Position numbers and translations under genes: made by a program
Assembly: GCA_045579705.1 (NCBI GenBank)
Contig: JAZNMP010000002.1
Coordinates: forward strand, 22,991-86,990
Reading direction: 5' to 3'
Length of the DNA stretch: 64,000 nt
From: Lachnocurva sp045579705
GTDB lineage: Bacteria; Bacillota; Clostridia; Lachnospirales; Lachnospiraceae
Part shown: positions 1 through 8,405 of the stretch, in pieces
Numbering within the stretch: position 1 is the stretch's first letter
Layout of the letters: every line of letters starts with the position of its first letter
The notes under the pieces: model-generated
What the model was told of the DNA's origin: nothing
The model's input: the letters and a program-made list of their open reading frames with translations, nothing else
Database searches by the model: none

Positions 1-2
1 TC

Positions 3-1025
3 ATGCTTTATAGTGCGTCTTCCTATACTGCTTCCATGCGACATGGTTCAGCTCTCTATTTCGTACGTAAACAGGTTATCTATTCGGCTATCGGTTTTGT
101 GCTGATGCTGGGAATCAGTATGGTGGATTACCATTTCTGGACTAGAACCTCAAAGTGGATGTACGGAGTAGCGTTGGTTCTTTGTATATATGTAATCTTT
201 AAAGGTGCAGCCTGGAATAACTCGGCTAGATGGATTAGTTTGAAGTTTGTTAGTATCCAGCCATCTGAGATTGGTAAGATTGCATGTATTTTGCTGAATG
301 CTTATTTGATTTCCAGATATACTTTCCGCTATAGACATATGAAAGATCGTCTGATGACTCTCGGAATCGCTATGATGCCTACTGGTATCATGACTATTCT
401 CGTAGCGGTTTCAAACTTGAGTACAGCGCTTATCATCTTGATGTTGTCTATGATTATGTACTTCGTCGCTTATCCTAACAGCAAGATCTTCATTCTGATG
501 CTCGCAGGTGTAGCGGCTATAGGTGTACTGTTTTTGTCTCTGGCATCATATCGAAGCACACGTATTAAGATATGGCATCATCCAGAGGATTTTAAGGAAG
601 GTTACCAGACTATGCAGGGTCTGTATGCAATAGGATCAGGCGGTATCTTTGGGAAAGGTCTCGGTTCCTCCCTTCAGAAGAAATTCGTTCCGGAAGCCCA
701 GAACGATATGATATTTACATTGATATGCGAAGAGCTGGGAATGCTCGGAGCAGTAGTATTGATACTTATGTATATTCTCCTGTTGTGGAGAATGTTCAAG
801 ATTGCAAATCTCGCAAAGGACAAAGTAGGTTCCTTTGTAGCTATAGGCGTTATGGCACATATAGCATTGCAGGTTGGATTGAATATCGCCGTTGCTACAA
901 ACTCTATTCCAAACACAGGTGTAACTCTGCCGTTTATTTCGGCCGGTGGTTCATCACTTTGGATGCTTATGTTTGAGCTGGGCATAGTCTTGAATGTATC
1001 ACGTAGTGCCAGATTTGATGATTAG
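3..1025 (+). CDS. ftsW: FtsW, septal peptidoglycan polymerase (5' end outside window)
   Basis: Multi-spanning SEDS-family glycosyltransferase that polymerises lipid II at the division septum. The visible 340 residues contain about eight to nine hydrophobic segments, the family block around LYAIGSGGIFGKGLG followed by PEAQNDMIF (about residues 205-240), and the C-terminal signature NTGVTLPFISAGGSS (about 305-319). FtsW proteins are usually 370-400 residues, so the first membrane segment or so lies upstream of the window and the apparent ATG near base 4 is probably internal. FtsW rather than RodA is chosen because ftsQ follows after 17 bases and ftsZ comes next. murG, often found between ftsW and ftsQ, is absent here. 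Confidence 0.93.
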   Translation: MLYSASSYTASMRHGSALYFVRKQVIYSAIGFVLMLGISMVDYHFWTRTSKWMYGVALVLCIYVIFKGAAWNNSARWISLKFVSIQPSEIGKIACILLNAYLISRYTFRYRHMKDRLMTLGIAMMPTGIMTILVAVSNLSTALIILMLSMIMYFVAYPNSKIFILMLAGVAAIGVLFLSLASYRSTRIKIWHHPEDFKEGYQTMQGLYAIGSGGIFGKGLGSSLQKKFVPEAQNDMIFTLICEELGMLGAVVLILMYILLLWRMFKIANLAKDKVGSFVAIGVMAHIALQVGLNIAVATNSIPNTGVTLPFISAGGSSLWMLMFELGIVLNVSRSARFDD

Positions 1026-1042
1026 TGATTAGAGGATAAAGT

Positions 1043-1879
1043 ATGCAATACAAACAACGTATTACACTAGATAATGAACCGAAGAACGAAGGCGTAGAAA
1101 TCCTTCCGAACGACACATCTTCTAAATCTGGTAAAGAGAAGAATGTCAGGAAGAAGTCGGTGTTCAGGTTTTATTTTTTGAACATCGTATTAGGAATCAT
1201 TATCCTGGTTATGGTCGGCTATATCATGTCAGTATCAATACTGATTACGACCCAGGTCAATGTCACCGGTTCAAAGCTCTATGATGATGAATATATTAAA
1301 GAGAAGGTTTTGAAAAAAGGTGACCTTAAGAAGAACTCTGCATATCAGGTTCTTATGGGGCTAATAGCTCCGACGAAGGATATTCCTTTTATAGATAAAG
1401 TTTCTGTGGGTTTTGAAACTCCTAGCCATCTTAGGATTACTCTTAAAGAGAAAGAAATGCTCGGCGTGATAGAAGCTGACGATGGAAACTATGTTTATTT
1501 TGATGATGATGGAATTGTAAAGGAGATTTCAAAGAGAAAGCTCGACAGTGTGATTCCGGTAGGCGGATTAAAGGCGACTAAACCGGTGATTGGCAAATCC
1601 CTTTCCATCGATAAAGATGCATTAAAGGCGTTACTGAATACAGTAAAGGCTTTAAGAAAATACAAGATTTCAGTGGACGCAGTTAACTTTGATGGAAAGA
1701 GTCGTATATCCTGTGTCAGCGGAAATGTTGAAGTGGATTTCGGAAGTTACGATTATCTGAATGAGAAAATCATGCGATTTGACATTATTCTGAAAAAATT
1801 GGACGGAAAATCCGGAAAACTTCATTTAGAGAATTGGACACCGCAAACAACAGATGTTGTGTTTCAAATTAAAGAATAA
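1043..1879 (+). CDS. ftsQ: FtsQ/DivIB cell division protein
   Basis: Bitopic divisome protein linking the cytoplasmic ring to septal wall synthesis. A charged cytoplasmic tail of about 40 residues is followed by one membrane segment (about 42-66), then an extracytoplasmic POTRA-like domain beginning VNVTGSKLYDDEYIKE, and a mixed alpha/beta domain. Length (278 aa) suits the Gram-positive DivIB group. It lies 17 bases after ftsW and 115 bases before the ftsZ start, so it is probably the last gene of the ftsW transcript. The family is divergent; the call rests on topology, the POTRA start and context. Confidence 0.88.
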   Translation: MQYKQRITLDNEPKNEGVEILPNDTSSKSGKEKNVRKKSVFRFYFLNIVLGIIILVMVGYIMSVSILITTQVNVTGSKLYDDEYIKEKVLKKGDLKKNSAYQVLMGLIAPTKDIPFIDKVSVGFETPSHLRITLKEKEMLGVIEADDGNYVYFDDDGIVKEISKRKLDSVIPVGGLKATKPVIGKSLSIDKDALKALLNTVKALRKYKISVDAVNFDGKSRISCVSGNVEVDFGSYDYLNEKIMRFDIILKKLDGKSGKLHLENWTPQTTDVVFQIKE

Positions 1880-1900
1880 TGATTTTTTCTCTAAATAAGG

Positions 1901-1929
1901 TTGAAATGAACACGAAAAAAATATATTAT
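1901..1929 (+). promoter_or_regulatory. Probable sigma-A promoter of ftsZ
   Basis: TTGAAA at 1901-1906, a 17-base spacer and TATTAT at 1924-1929. It lies in the ftsQ-ftsZ gap, so ftsZ can be expressed separately from ftsWQ. Confidence 0.6.
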
Positions 1930-1939
1930 ATTGACTAGA

Positions 1940-1963
1940 TGTTTCACAAAAATTTGTGAAACA
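1940..1963. promoter_or_regulatory. Perfect 11-bp inverted repeat in the ftsZ leader; half-sites match parS halves
   Basis: Arms TGTTTCACAAA (1940-1950) and TTTGTGAAACA (1953-1963) are perfectly complementary with a 2-base centre. It starts about 11 bases after the -10 box, so it spans the first transcribed bases. The outer octamers TGTTTCAC and GTGAAACA are exactly the two halves of a Spo0J/ParB parS site, but 8 bases separate them instead of none. It could be an operator, a 5' stem-loop or a split parS-like site; the role is inferred only. Confidence 0.6.
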
Positions 1964-1993
1964 ATACTGAGTGGAAAAAAGGAGGAACCTACC

Positions 1994-3181
1994 TTGCTCG
2001 AAGTAGTTACGAATGATAATGATTCCAAGGCGAGAATAATCGTCATCGGCGCAGGCGGCGGTGGTAATAACGCTGTCAATCGCATGGTTGAAGAAAATAT
2101 TGGGGGAGTAGAGCTTGTCGGAGTTAATACTGATATGCAGGCTCTTGCCCTTTGTAAAGCACAGACACCTCTTCAGATTGGAGAGAAGCTCACTAAAGGA
2201 CTCGGCGCAGGCGGAAATCCTGAGGTTGGAGAGAAAGCTGCTGAAGAAAGTATAGAAGAAATCTCAGCTGTAGTTAAGGGTGCCGACATGGTATTCGTAA
2301 CTTGCGGAATGGGTGGTGGAACAGGTACTGGTGCAGCGCCAGTTATCGCTAAAGCCGCTAAAGAGCAGGGAATTCTTACAGTAGGTGTCGTTACTAAACC
2401 TTTCTCTTTCGAAGGAAAGCGTCGTAGTGTAAATGCTACTAGCGGAATTGAGAAATTAAAGGATAGTGTAGATTCACTTATCGTAATTCCTAATGATAGA
2501 TTGCTTGAAGTAGTTGATAAGAGAGTATCTATGCCAGATGCACTTAAGAAAGCTGATGAAGTTCTTCAGCAGGCTGTAACTGGTATCACAAACCTTATCA
2601 ATGTACCTGGACTCATCAACCTCGACTTTGCTGACGTAAAGACAGTTATGGAGAACAAAGGTATCGCTCATATCGGTATCGGTTCTGCTAAAGGTGATGA
2701 TAAAGCACTTCAGGCTGTTAAGATGGCTGTAGAAAGCCCACTTCTTGAGACAACTATCACAGGTGCTACAAACGCTATCGTTAATATCACAGGTGATTTG
2801 TCACTTCAGGAAGCTTCTGAAGCTGTTAACTATGTACAGGATCTCATCGGTGGAGATGATGAAGACAATGTTATCGTCGGTGTTATGCCTGATGAAACTA
2901 GATCAGATGAAGTAACTGTTACAGTTATTGCAACTGGTATGCCTGATGAAGAAGAGAAGAAATCAGTATTTGGTTTTAAACCTTCTTACTATAGCGCATC
3001 TGCAAAGACTTCATCACTGGGAACTAAGTCTACATTTTCATCAACTGTAAACACTACAGCTCCTAAGGCTACAACAACTCCTGTTTCAAACCCACACGTG
3101 TCTTTGAACCAGCCAGTTCAGCCTACACCTTCTGTAAAGGAAGAGGAGATTAGAGTTCCTGATTTCTTGAAGAATAAATAA
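1994..3181 (+). CDS. ftsZ: FtsZ, tubulin-like division GTPase
   Basis: Forms the cytokinetic ring. The GTP-binding GAGGGGNNAVNRM segment is at the N-terminus, the tubulin signature GGGTGTGAAP at about residues 104-113 and the NNN/T7 region further on. After about residue 320 comes a Ser/Thr/Pro-rich linker ending in the conserved C-terminal peptide IRVPDFLKNK, which docks FtsA or SepF. I choose TTG at 1994 as the start: a GGAGG ribosome site lies at 1981-1985 and the protein then begins at the family's usual N-terminus. A longer in-frame reading from 1931 would run through the palindrome and promoter leader and is unlikely. 395 aa, normal length. Confidence 0.96.
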   Translation: MLEVVTNDNDSKARIIVIGAGGGGNNAVNRMVEENIGGVELVGVNTDMQALALCKAQTPLQIGEKLTKGLGAGGNPEVGEKAAEESIEEISAVVKGADMVFVTCGMGGGTGTGAAPVIAKAAKEQGILTVGVVTKPFSFEGKRRSVNATSGIEKLKDSVDSLIVIPNDRLLEVVDKRVSMPDALKKADEVLQQAVTGITNLINVPGLINLDFADVKTVMENKGIAHIGIGSAKGDDKALQAVKMAVESPLLETTITGATNAIVNITGDLSLQEASEAVNYVQDLIGGDDEDNVIVGVMPDETRSDEVTVTVIATGMPDEEEKKSVFGFKPSYYSASAKTSSLGTKSTFSSTVNTTAPKATTTPVSNPHVSLNQPVQPTPSVKEEEIRVPDFLKNK

Positions 3182-3193
3182 TAAAGATTATAT

Positions 3194-3246
3194 ATGCTCT
3201 TCGCAGTTTTCTTTTCTAGGAAAGAAGTGCGAAGAGCATTTTTTTT
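3194..3246 (+). terminator. Rho-independent terminator after ftsZ
   Basis: Perfect 12-bp stem ATGCTCTTCGCA / TGCGAAGAGCAT with a 22-base loop, followed by eight Ts. Confidence 0.9.
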
Positions 3247-3258
3247 ACCCCTAAATTA

Positions 3259-3267
3259 TGATAAAAT
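3259..3267 (+). promoter_or_regulatory. Possible extended -10 promoter for the pepP-polA run
   Basis: TGA followed by TAAAAT (3262-3267) resembles an extended -10; no good -35 is visible because the position falls in the preceding T-tract. It is the only promoter-like motif seen before the five-gene run. Confidence 0.35.
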
Positions 3268-3306
3268 ACTAGAGTTAGACTAGGTAGAAAGGAAGGACTA
3301 CAAATT

Positions 3307-5100
3307 ATGGCTTCAATAGTTGATGAGAGAATTAATAAACTTAGATTGATGATGAAAGAAAGAAATATTTCGGTTTATTTGATTCCGATGGCTGACTTTC
3401 ATTATTCAGAATATGTAGGTGCTTACTTCATGGAAGTAGAATTCATGTCTGGATTCACTGGCACAAATGCAACAGTTGTTATTACACCTGACAAAGCCGG
3501 ACTTTGGACAGATGGTAGATACTTCATTCAGGCTCGTAGAGAAATGGCAGATAACTGTGTAAAACTTTACGAGATGGGAGAAGAAGGCGTTCCTACAGTT
3601 GCAGAGTTTATCGAAAGTGAAATCAAACCTGGCACATGCCTCGGATTTGACGGTAGACTTTTTACAATTAAAGACGCAAAGCAGTACACAGAAATCGTAG
3701 AGAAAAAGGGTGCTTCACTTTACGTTACAGAAGATCTCGTGGATGAAATCTGGACAGACAGACCAGCTCTTCCAGCAGGAAAGGTTTGGGAGCTTCCAGT
3801 AGTACATGCAGGAAAGTCTAGACTTGAGAAGCTTACCAGCGTGCGTGAGAAGATGACAGAGTATGGTTGCGACGGTTACCTCCTTACAGATCTCTGTTCT
3901 ATCGCTTGGCTTCTGAATTTGAGAGGAGACGATATCCCATCTACACCTGTATTCCTTTCTTATATTCATATCACAAAGGATGCGGCTACTCTTTATGTGA
4001 ATAACGATATTCTTTCTGATGAAATCAAAGAGAATCTCGCTAAAGACAACATCTCTATCAAAGGATATGACGATGTATACAAAGATGTCGCTAACTACTC
4101 AGAGAAGCAGATCCTTCTCGATGATGGAGTAGTAAACTTCGCGCTTCTAAACGCTCTTTCAGACAGCGTTAAACCTTACTATGAGGTTAACCCTACAGAG
4201 CTTATGAAGGCAGTAAAGAACGAGACAGAAATCAGCGATACTACAAAGGCTCATATCAAAGATGGTGTGGCTCTTACACACTTCATCTATTGGGTAAAAA
4301 ATGCTGCAAAGAGCGGAAAGATTTCCGAAGTAGATGCAGCTGAGAAGTTACGTTCATTTAGAGAAGCACAGGATGACTTCCTGGATGTTAGCTTCGAAAC
4401 TATCGCAGCTTATGGTCCAAATGCAGCTATGATGCATTATAGTGCCACACCTGAGAAATATTCTATGATCGAGCCAAAGGGCTTCCTACTCGTAGATTCA
4501 GGCGGACACTACATCGATGGTACTACAGATGTAACTAGAACTATTACTGTAGGTGAACTTACTGAAGAGGAAAAAGTAGACTATACAACTGTTCTTAGAT
4601 GCCACCTTCGTCTGATGGAGGCTCACTTCCCTAAGGGAGCAACAGGACAGAATCTGGACATCCTCGCACGTGGTCCGGTATGGGATAGAGGACTCGACTA
4701 CAGATGTGGAACTGGTCACGGTGTAGGACACATCCTTAATGTACACGAAGGACCTAACAACTTTAGATGGAGAATCCAGAGCAAGGCAAATGCTTGGCCA
4801 CTTATGCCAGGTATGATCACTTCAAACGAGCCTGGACTTTACATCGAAGACGGTTATGGAATCCGTATCGAGAACGAAGTACTCGTAGTAGAAGACGTAA
4901 AGACAGAGTACGGTCAGTTCTATAAACTTAAGAACTTAACTGTAGCTCCTATCGATTTGGAGCCAGTTATCGTAGATATGCTTACTCAGTATGAGAGAGA
5001 AGCTATCAATAACTATCATAAATTTGTTTATGAAACACTTTCACCATATTTCGAGGGCGAAGAACTCGAGTGGTTGAAGCATGAAACGAGAGAAATCTAG
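3307..5100 (+). CDS. pepP: Xaa-Pro aminopeptidase (aminopeptidase P, M24B)
   Basis: Cytoplasmic metallopeptidase that removes an N-terminal residue preceding proline. Two creatinase-like N-terminal domains (about 1-310) precede the pita-bread M24 domain. The metal ligands are in VDSGGHYIDGTTDVTRT (two Asp), GTGHGVGHILNVHEGP (His), TSNEPGLY (Glu) and the later RIENEVLV (Glu). Length (597 aa) fits the long eukaryote-like aminopeptidase P form common in Clostridia. It starts at ATG after AAGGAAGG. polA begins 15 bases downstream, suggesting one transcript. Confidence 0.93.
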   Translation: MASIVDERINKLRLMMKERNISVYLIPMADFHYSEYVGAYFMEVEFMSGFTGTNATVVITPDKAGLWTDGRYFIQARREMADNCVKLYEMGEEGVPTVAEFIESEIKPGTCLGFDGRLFTIKDAKQYTEIVEKKGASLYVTEDLVDEIWTDRPALPAGKVWELPVVHAGKSRLEKLTSVREKMTEYGCDGYLLTDLCSIAWLLNLRGDDIPSTPVFLSYIHITKDAATLYVNNDILSDEIKENLAKDNISIKGYDDVYKDVANYSEKQILLDDGVVNFALLNALSDSVKPYYEVNPTELMKAVKNETEISDTTKAHIKDGVALTHFIYWVKNAAKSGKISEVDAAEKLRSFREAQDDFLDVSFETIAAYGPNAAMMHYSATPEKYSMIEPKGFLLVDSGGHYIDGTTDVTRTITVGELTEEEKVDYTTVLRCHLRLMEAHFPKGATGQNLDILARGPVWDRGLDYRCGTGHGVGHILNVHEGPNNFRWRIQSKANAWPLMPGMITSNEPGLYIEDGYGIRIENEVLVVEDVKTEYGQFYKLKNLTVAPIDLEPVIVDMLTQYEREAINNYHKFVYETLSPYFEGEELEWLKHETREI

Positions 5101-5115
5101 TAGCAAGGAATCTAT

Positions 5116-7779
5116 ATGAAATTATTACTTATCGATGGACATAGTATTTTAAATAGGGCTTATTATGGAGTGCCTGATTTTACGAATTCTGAAGGAATTC
5201 ATACAGGTGCTGTATATGGGTTCTTGAATATGATGTTTTCTTTTCTGGAGACGGAGAAGCCTGACAAACTGGCTGTTGCGTTTGACTGTAGTGCACCTAC
5301 TTTTCGTCATGAGAAATACGCGGACTATAAGGGCAACCGTAAAGGCATGGATCCGGAACTTCGTCAGCAGGTGCCTATGATACAGGAGATGCTCACCAGC
5401 ATGGGCATTCCTGTTATCAAACAGGAAGGAATCGAAGGTGATGATATCCTTGGAACTCTTTCCAGAGTAGGAGAGAGAAATGGACTCGATGTAGTAATAG
5501 TATCCGGAGATAGAGATACTTTGCAGCTTGCTACTGATAAAGTAAAGATTAGTATTCCTAGAACGAAAAAGACGGGAACTATTATCGAAAACTATCATGC
5601 AGCGGATGTTCTCGAAGCCCTTCAGGTCACACCTACTGAATTTATCGATGTAAAGGCACTCATGGGTGATAGTTCTGATAATATTCCAGGTGTTCCGGGA
5701 ATCGGTGAGAAGACAGCTACAGCACTTATCGTGAAATATCATTCTATCGAAGAGGCTTATGCGGATTGGGAGAATATTAAACCTCCTAGAGCGTCAAAGA
5801 ACCTCTATGAATTCTACGATCAGGCTGTTATGTCCAAAGATCTGGCTACTATTAAGCTGGACTGCGATATTGATTTTGACCTGGAAGATGCAACTCTAGG
5901 TAATATTTTTACAGAAGAAGCATATAACCTTTGCAAGAAATGGGAGCTTCGAAAGATTCTATCCCGTTTTGAGACTCCGACAGAAACTGCAGAAGCTCTC
6001 GATATCAAAGAGTCTTTTGTGGAGGTTACTGATATTGATGCAACTCTTTCAGAGCTTGCTAAACAGAAGGTCCTCGGCTTCTATGTACTTTCAGAGGGGA
6101 AACGAGAGTATACCAGGGGTTATGGAACTTATATTTCAGATGGCTCAAAGACCTACCATTTTGATGGAATTGATCCGGAAGAAGTCGCTTATCGATTTGC
6201 TTCAAATGGGATAGTGCTTGCTTTTTCCGATATCAAAGAGGCTCTCTATGTTATGCCAAAGCTGGCTGAGTATAGAAATGAGAATTTGGAAAGTGATGTA
6301 TTCTTTGATGCCGGCGTTGCTTCTTACATCTTAGATCCGCTTCCAAACGCTTATCCTATGGATGCGGTATTGAAAAAAGAATGCAATATAATCGTTCCAT
6401 CTCTCGAGGAACTGTTAAAGAAGAAAAGCTTAGAAAAGGCTTTTAAGGAGTACGACGAGAATCCTGAAGTTAGGGAAGCTTTAAATACTTTTGGATTTAT
6501 AAATGCATATGGTGCGGTAGCAACGAGAGAGTCCTTGCTCGCAAAGCTTGAGAGCACAGAGAGCCTGAAGCTTTACGAGGAGATTGAGCTTCCGCTCATC
6601 TTCGTATTATTTGACATGGAGATGGCTGGAATGGCTATGGACCGTGAAGGCCTACTGAAATACGGCGAAGAACTTAGAATCACACGCGATGAGTTAGAGA
6701 GAAATATCTATGAGAAGGCGGGTGAGGAGTTTAATATCAATTCCCCTAAACAGCTTTCACATATTCTCTTTGAGAAGCTGGAGATTCCTGGCGGAAAAAA
6801 GACGAAGACAGGTTATTCTACTGCCGCAGACGTATTAGAGAAACTTAAGAAGGATAATCCTATCATCGATGAGATTCTGACATACAGAAAGTACCAGAAG
6901 ATTATGTCTACTTATGTAGATGGTCTGTCACAGGCTGTATCTGAGGACGGAAGAGTTCATTCCTGCTTCCAGCAGAAGGTTACAGCGACTGGCCGTATCA
7001 GTTCGACAGAGCCTAATCTGCAGAATATTCCTATTCGTATGGAACTCGGTAAGCAGATTCGTAAAGTGTTCTACCCGAAGGCTGGATATACTTATGTGGA
7101 TGCCGATTACTCTCAGATTGAACTTCGAGTTTTAGCTCATATGTCAGATGATGAAAATCTGAAAAAGGCTTATAATGAAGGCAAGGATATACATAGAGCC
7201 ACAGCAGCTTTAGTATTCCACAAACCTTTTGAAGAGGTTACTGAGAACGAGCGTAGAAGCGCAAAGGCTGTAAACTTCGGTATCGTCTATGGAATCAGTG
7301 CTTTCGGTCTGGCCGAGGATTTAGGAATCTCCAGAAGCGAGGCAAAGGAATATATCGAAGGATACTATGAGGCTTATCCTAAGCTGAAAGAGTATCTCGA
7401 TAATCTGATAGAGGATGCAAAGAATACGGGTTATGCGCTGACTTTGTTCGGACGTAGACGTCCTACACCTGAGCTTAGTTCTTCGAACTTTATGCAGCGT
7501 AGTTTCGGTGAACGTGTAGCGAGAAATTCACCTATTCAGGGAACTGCGGCTGACATCATAAAGATAGCTATGGTAAAGGTGCATGACAGACTAATTCAGA
7601 ATGGTTTGGAATCTAGATTGGTTCTTCAGGTTCACGATGAGCTTCTCATAGAGGCAAAGAATGAAGAACTCGATACAGTAAAGAAACTTCTGGTAGAGGA
7701 AATGGAAAATGCTGTGAAGTTAAATGTCCCTCTGATTGCAGATTTACAAACAGGAGATAATTGGTATGAAACACATTGA
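5116..7779 (+). CDS. polA: DNA polymerase I
   Basis: Repair and Okazaki-fragment processing polymerase (887 aa). The N-terminal 5'-3' exonuclease/FEN domain (1-290) has IEGDDILGTL and the helix-hairpin-helix GVPGIGEKTA. The middle region aligns by position with the 3'-5' exonuclease fold but lacks the FDTET catalytic start (it reads LGFYVLSEG), so proofreading is probably inactive, as in many Gram-positive Pol I enzymes. The polymerase domain carries motif A DADYSQIELRVLAH, motif B RRSAKAVNFGIVYG and motif C LQVHDELLIE. It overlaps coaE by 14 bases, showing coupled translation. Confidence 0.97.
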   Translation: MKLLLIDGHSILNRAYYGVPDFTNSEGIHTGAVYGFLNMMFSFLETEKPDKLAVAFDCSAPTFRHEKYADYKGNRKGMDPELRQQVPMIQEMLTSMGIPVIKQEGIEGDDILGTLSRVGERNGLDVVIVSGDRDTLQLATDKVKISIPRTKKTGTIIENYHAADVLEALQVTPTEFIDVKALMGDSSDNIPGVPGIGEKTATALIVKYHSIEEAYADWENIKPPRASKNLYEFYDQAVMSKDLATIKLDCDIDFDLEDATLGNIFTEEAYNLCKKWELRKILSRFETPTETAEALDIKESFVEVTDIDATLSELAKQKVLGFYVLSEGKREYTRGYGTYISDGSKTYHFDGIDPEEVAYRFASNGIVLAFSDIKEALYVMPKLAEYRNENLESDVFFDAGVASYILDPLPNAYPMDAVLKKECNIIVPSLEELLKKKSLEKAFKEYDENPEVREALNTFGFINAYGAVATRESLLAKLESTESLKLYEEIELPLIFVLFDMEMAGMAMDREGLLKYGEELRITRDELERNIYEKAGEEFNINSPKQLSHILFEKLEIPGGKKTKTGYSTAADVLEKLKKDNPIIDEILTYRKYQKIMSTYVDGLSQAVSEDGRVHSCFQQKVTATGRISSTEPNLQNIPIRMELGKQIRKVFYPKAGYTYVDADYSQIELRVLAHMSDDENLKKAYNEGKDIHRATAALVFHKPFEEVTENERRSAKAVNFGIVYGISAFGLAEDLGISRSEAKEYIEGYYEAYPKLKEYLDNLIEDAKNTGYALTLFGRRRPTPELSSSNFMQRSFGERVARNSPIQGTAADIIKIAMVKVHDRLIQNGLESRLVLQVHDELLIEAKNEELDTVKKLLVEEMENAVKLNVPLIADLQTGDNWYETH

Positions 7780-8386
7780 TAGACTTCCTTTTATTGGTAT
7801 TACTGGTGGAATTGGAGCTGGAAAGAGTAGTGTACTGGATTATATAGCTGAGAATTATAATGCTTGCATAGTTCGAGCTGATGATGTGGCTAAAGACCTC
7901 ATTAAAGCTGGGACAAAAGTTCATGAAGCTATACAGTCTGCTTTTAGTGAGTATGATATCAAAGGAGCCGATGGTGAGTTTGATAGAGCGAAGCTTTCAA
8001 AGGTGATATTCACTGATATCAATAATCTGCGTACTATCGATGAAATAGTTCATCCGGCCGTGAAGGAGAAGGTTAAAGAAATGTTTCACGAGGCAAACGA
8101 GAATCATTACTTTGATTATTTTTTCCTGGAAGCGGCGTTACTAATCGAAGAACATTATGATGAGATTTGTGATGAATTATGGTATATATATGCTTCCGAA
8201 GACACTCGAAGAGAACGCCTGAAAGAGTCGCGGGGATACTCTGATGAGAAGGTGAGTGATATCTTCGCGAACCAGCAGAGTGAGAATGTCTTTAGAGCAA
8301 AATGCAAATTAGTTATTAATAATGACGGGGACTTTGAGGAGTGCAAGAAAGCTATCAGTTCCGCTATAGCAAATATTAGACACTAA
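7766..8386 (+). CDS. coaE: Dephospho-CoA kinase
   Basis: Last step of coenzyme A synthesis: ATP-dependent phosphorylation of the 3'-OH of dephospho-CoA. The P-loop GITGGIGAGKSS is at the N-terminus, followed by the conserved RADDVAKDL substrate segment and a lid region around RLKESRGYS. I start at ATG 7766, after CAGGAGA; an upstream in-frame start at 7736 would add 10 residues with no ribosome site. 206 aa is the normal length. The start lies inside the 3' end of polA, the common polA-coaE arrangement of Clostridia. Confidence 0.94.
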   Translation: MKHIDRLPFIGITGGIGAGKSSVLDYIAENYNACIVRADDVAKDLIKAGTKVHEAIQSAFSEYDIKGADGEFDRAKLSKVIFTDINNLRTIDEIVHPAVKEKVKEMFHEANENHYFDYFFLEAALLIEEHYDEICDELWYIYASEDTRRERLKESRGYSDEKVSDIFANQQSENVFRAKCKLVINNDGDFEECKKAISSAIANIRH

Positions 8387-8405
8387 AGTGGGAGGATTAA
8401 CGGTT

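Noticed and set aside
1931..1993. Longer N-terminus for FtsZ
   Set aside because: It would translate the promoter-proximal palindrome, and the GGAGG site sits just before TTG 1994.
5149..5742. Minus-strand 197-codon open frame inside polA
   Set aside because: Shadow of the conserved polA exonuclease domain, with no start signal.
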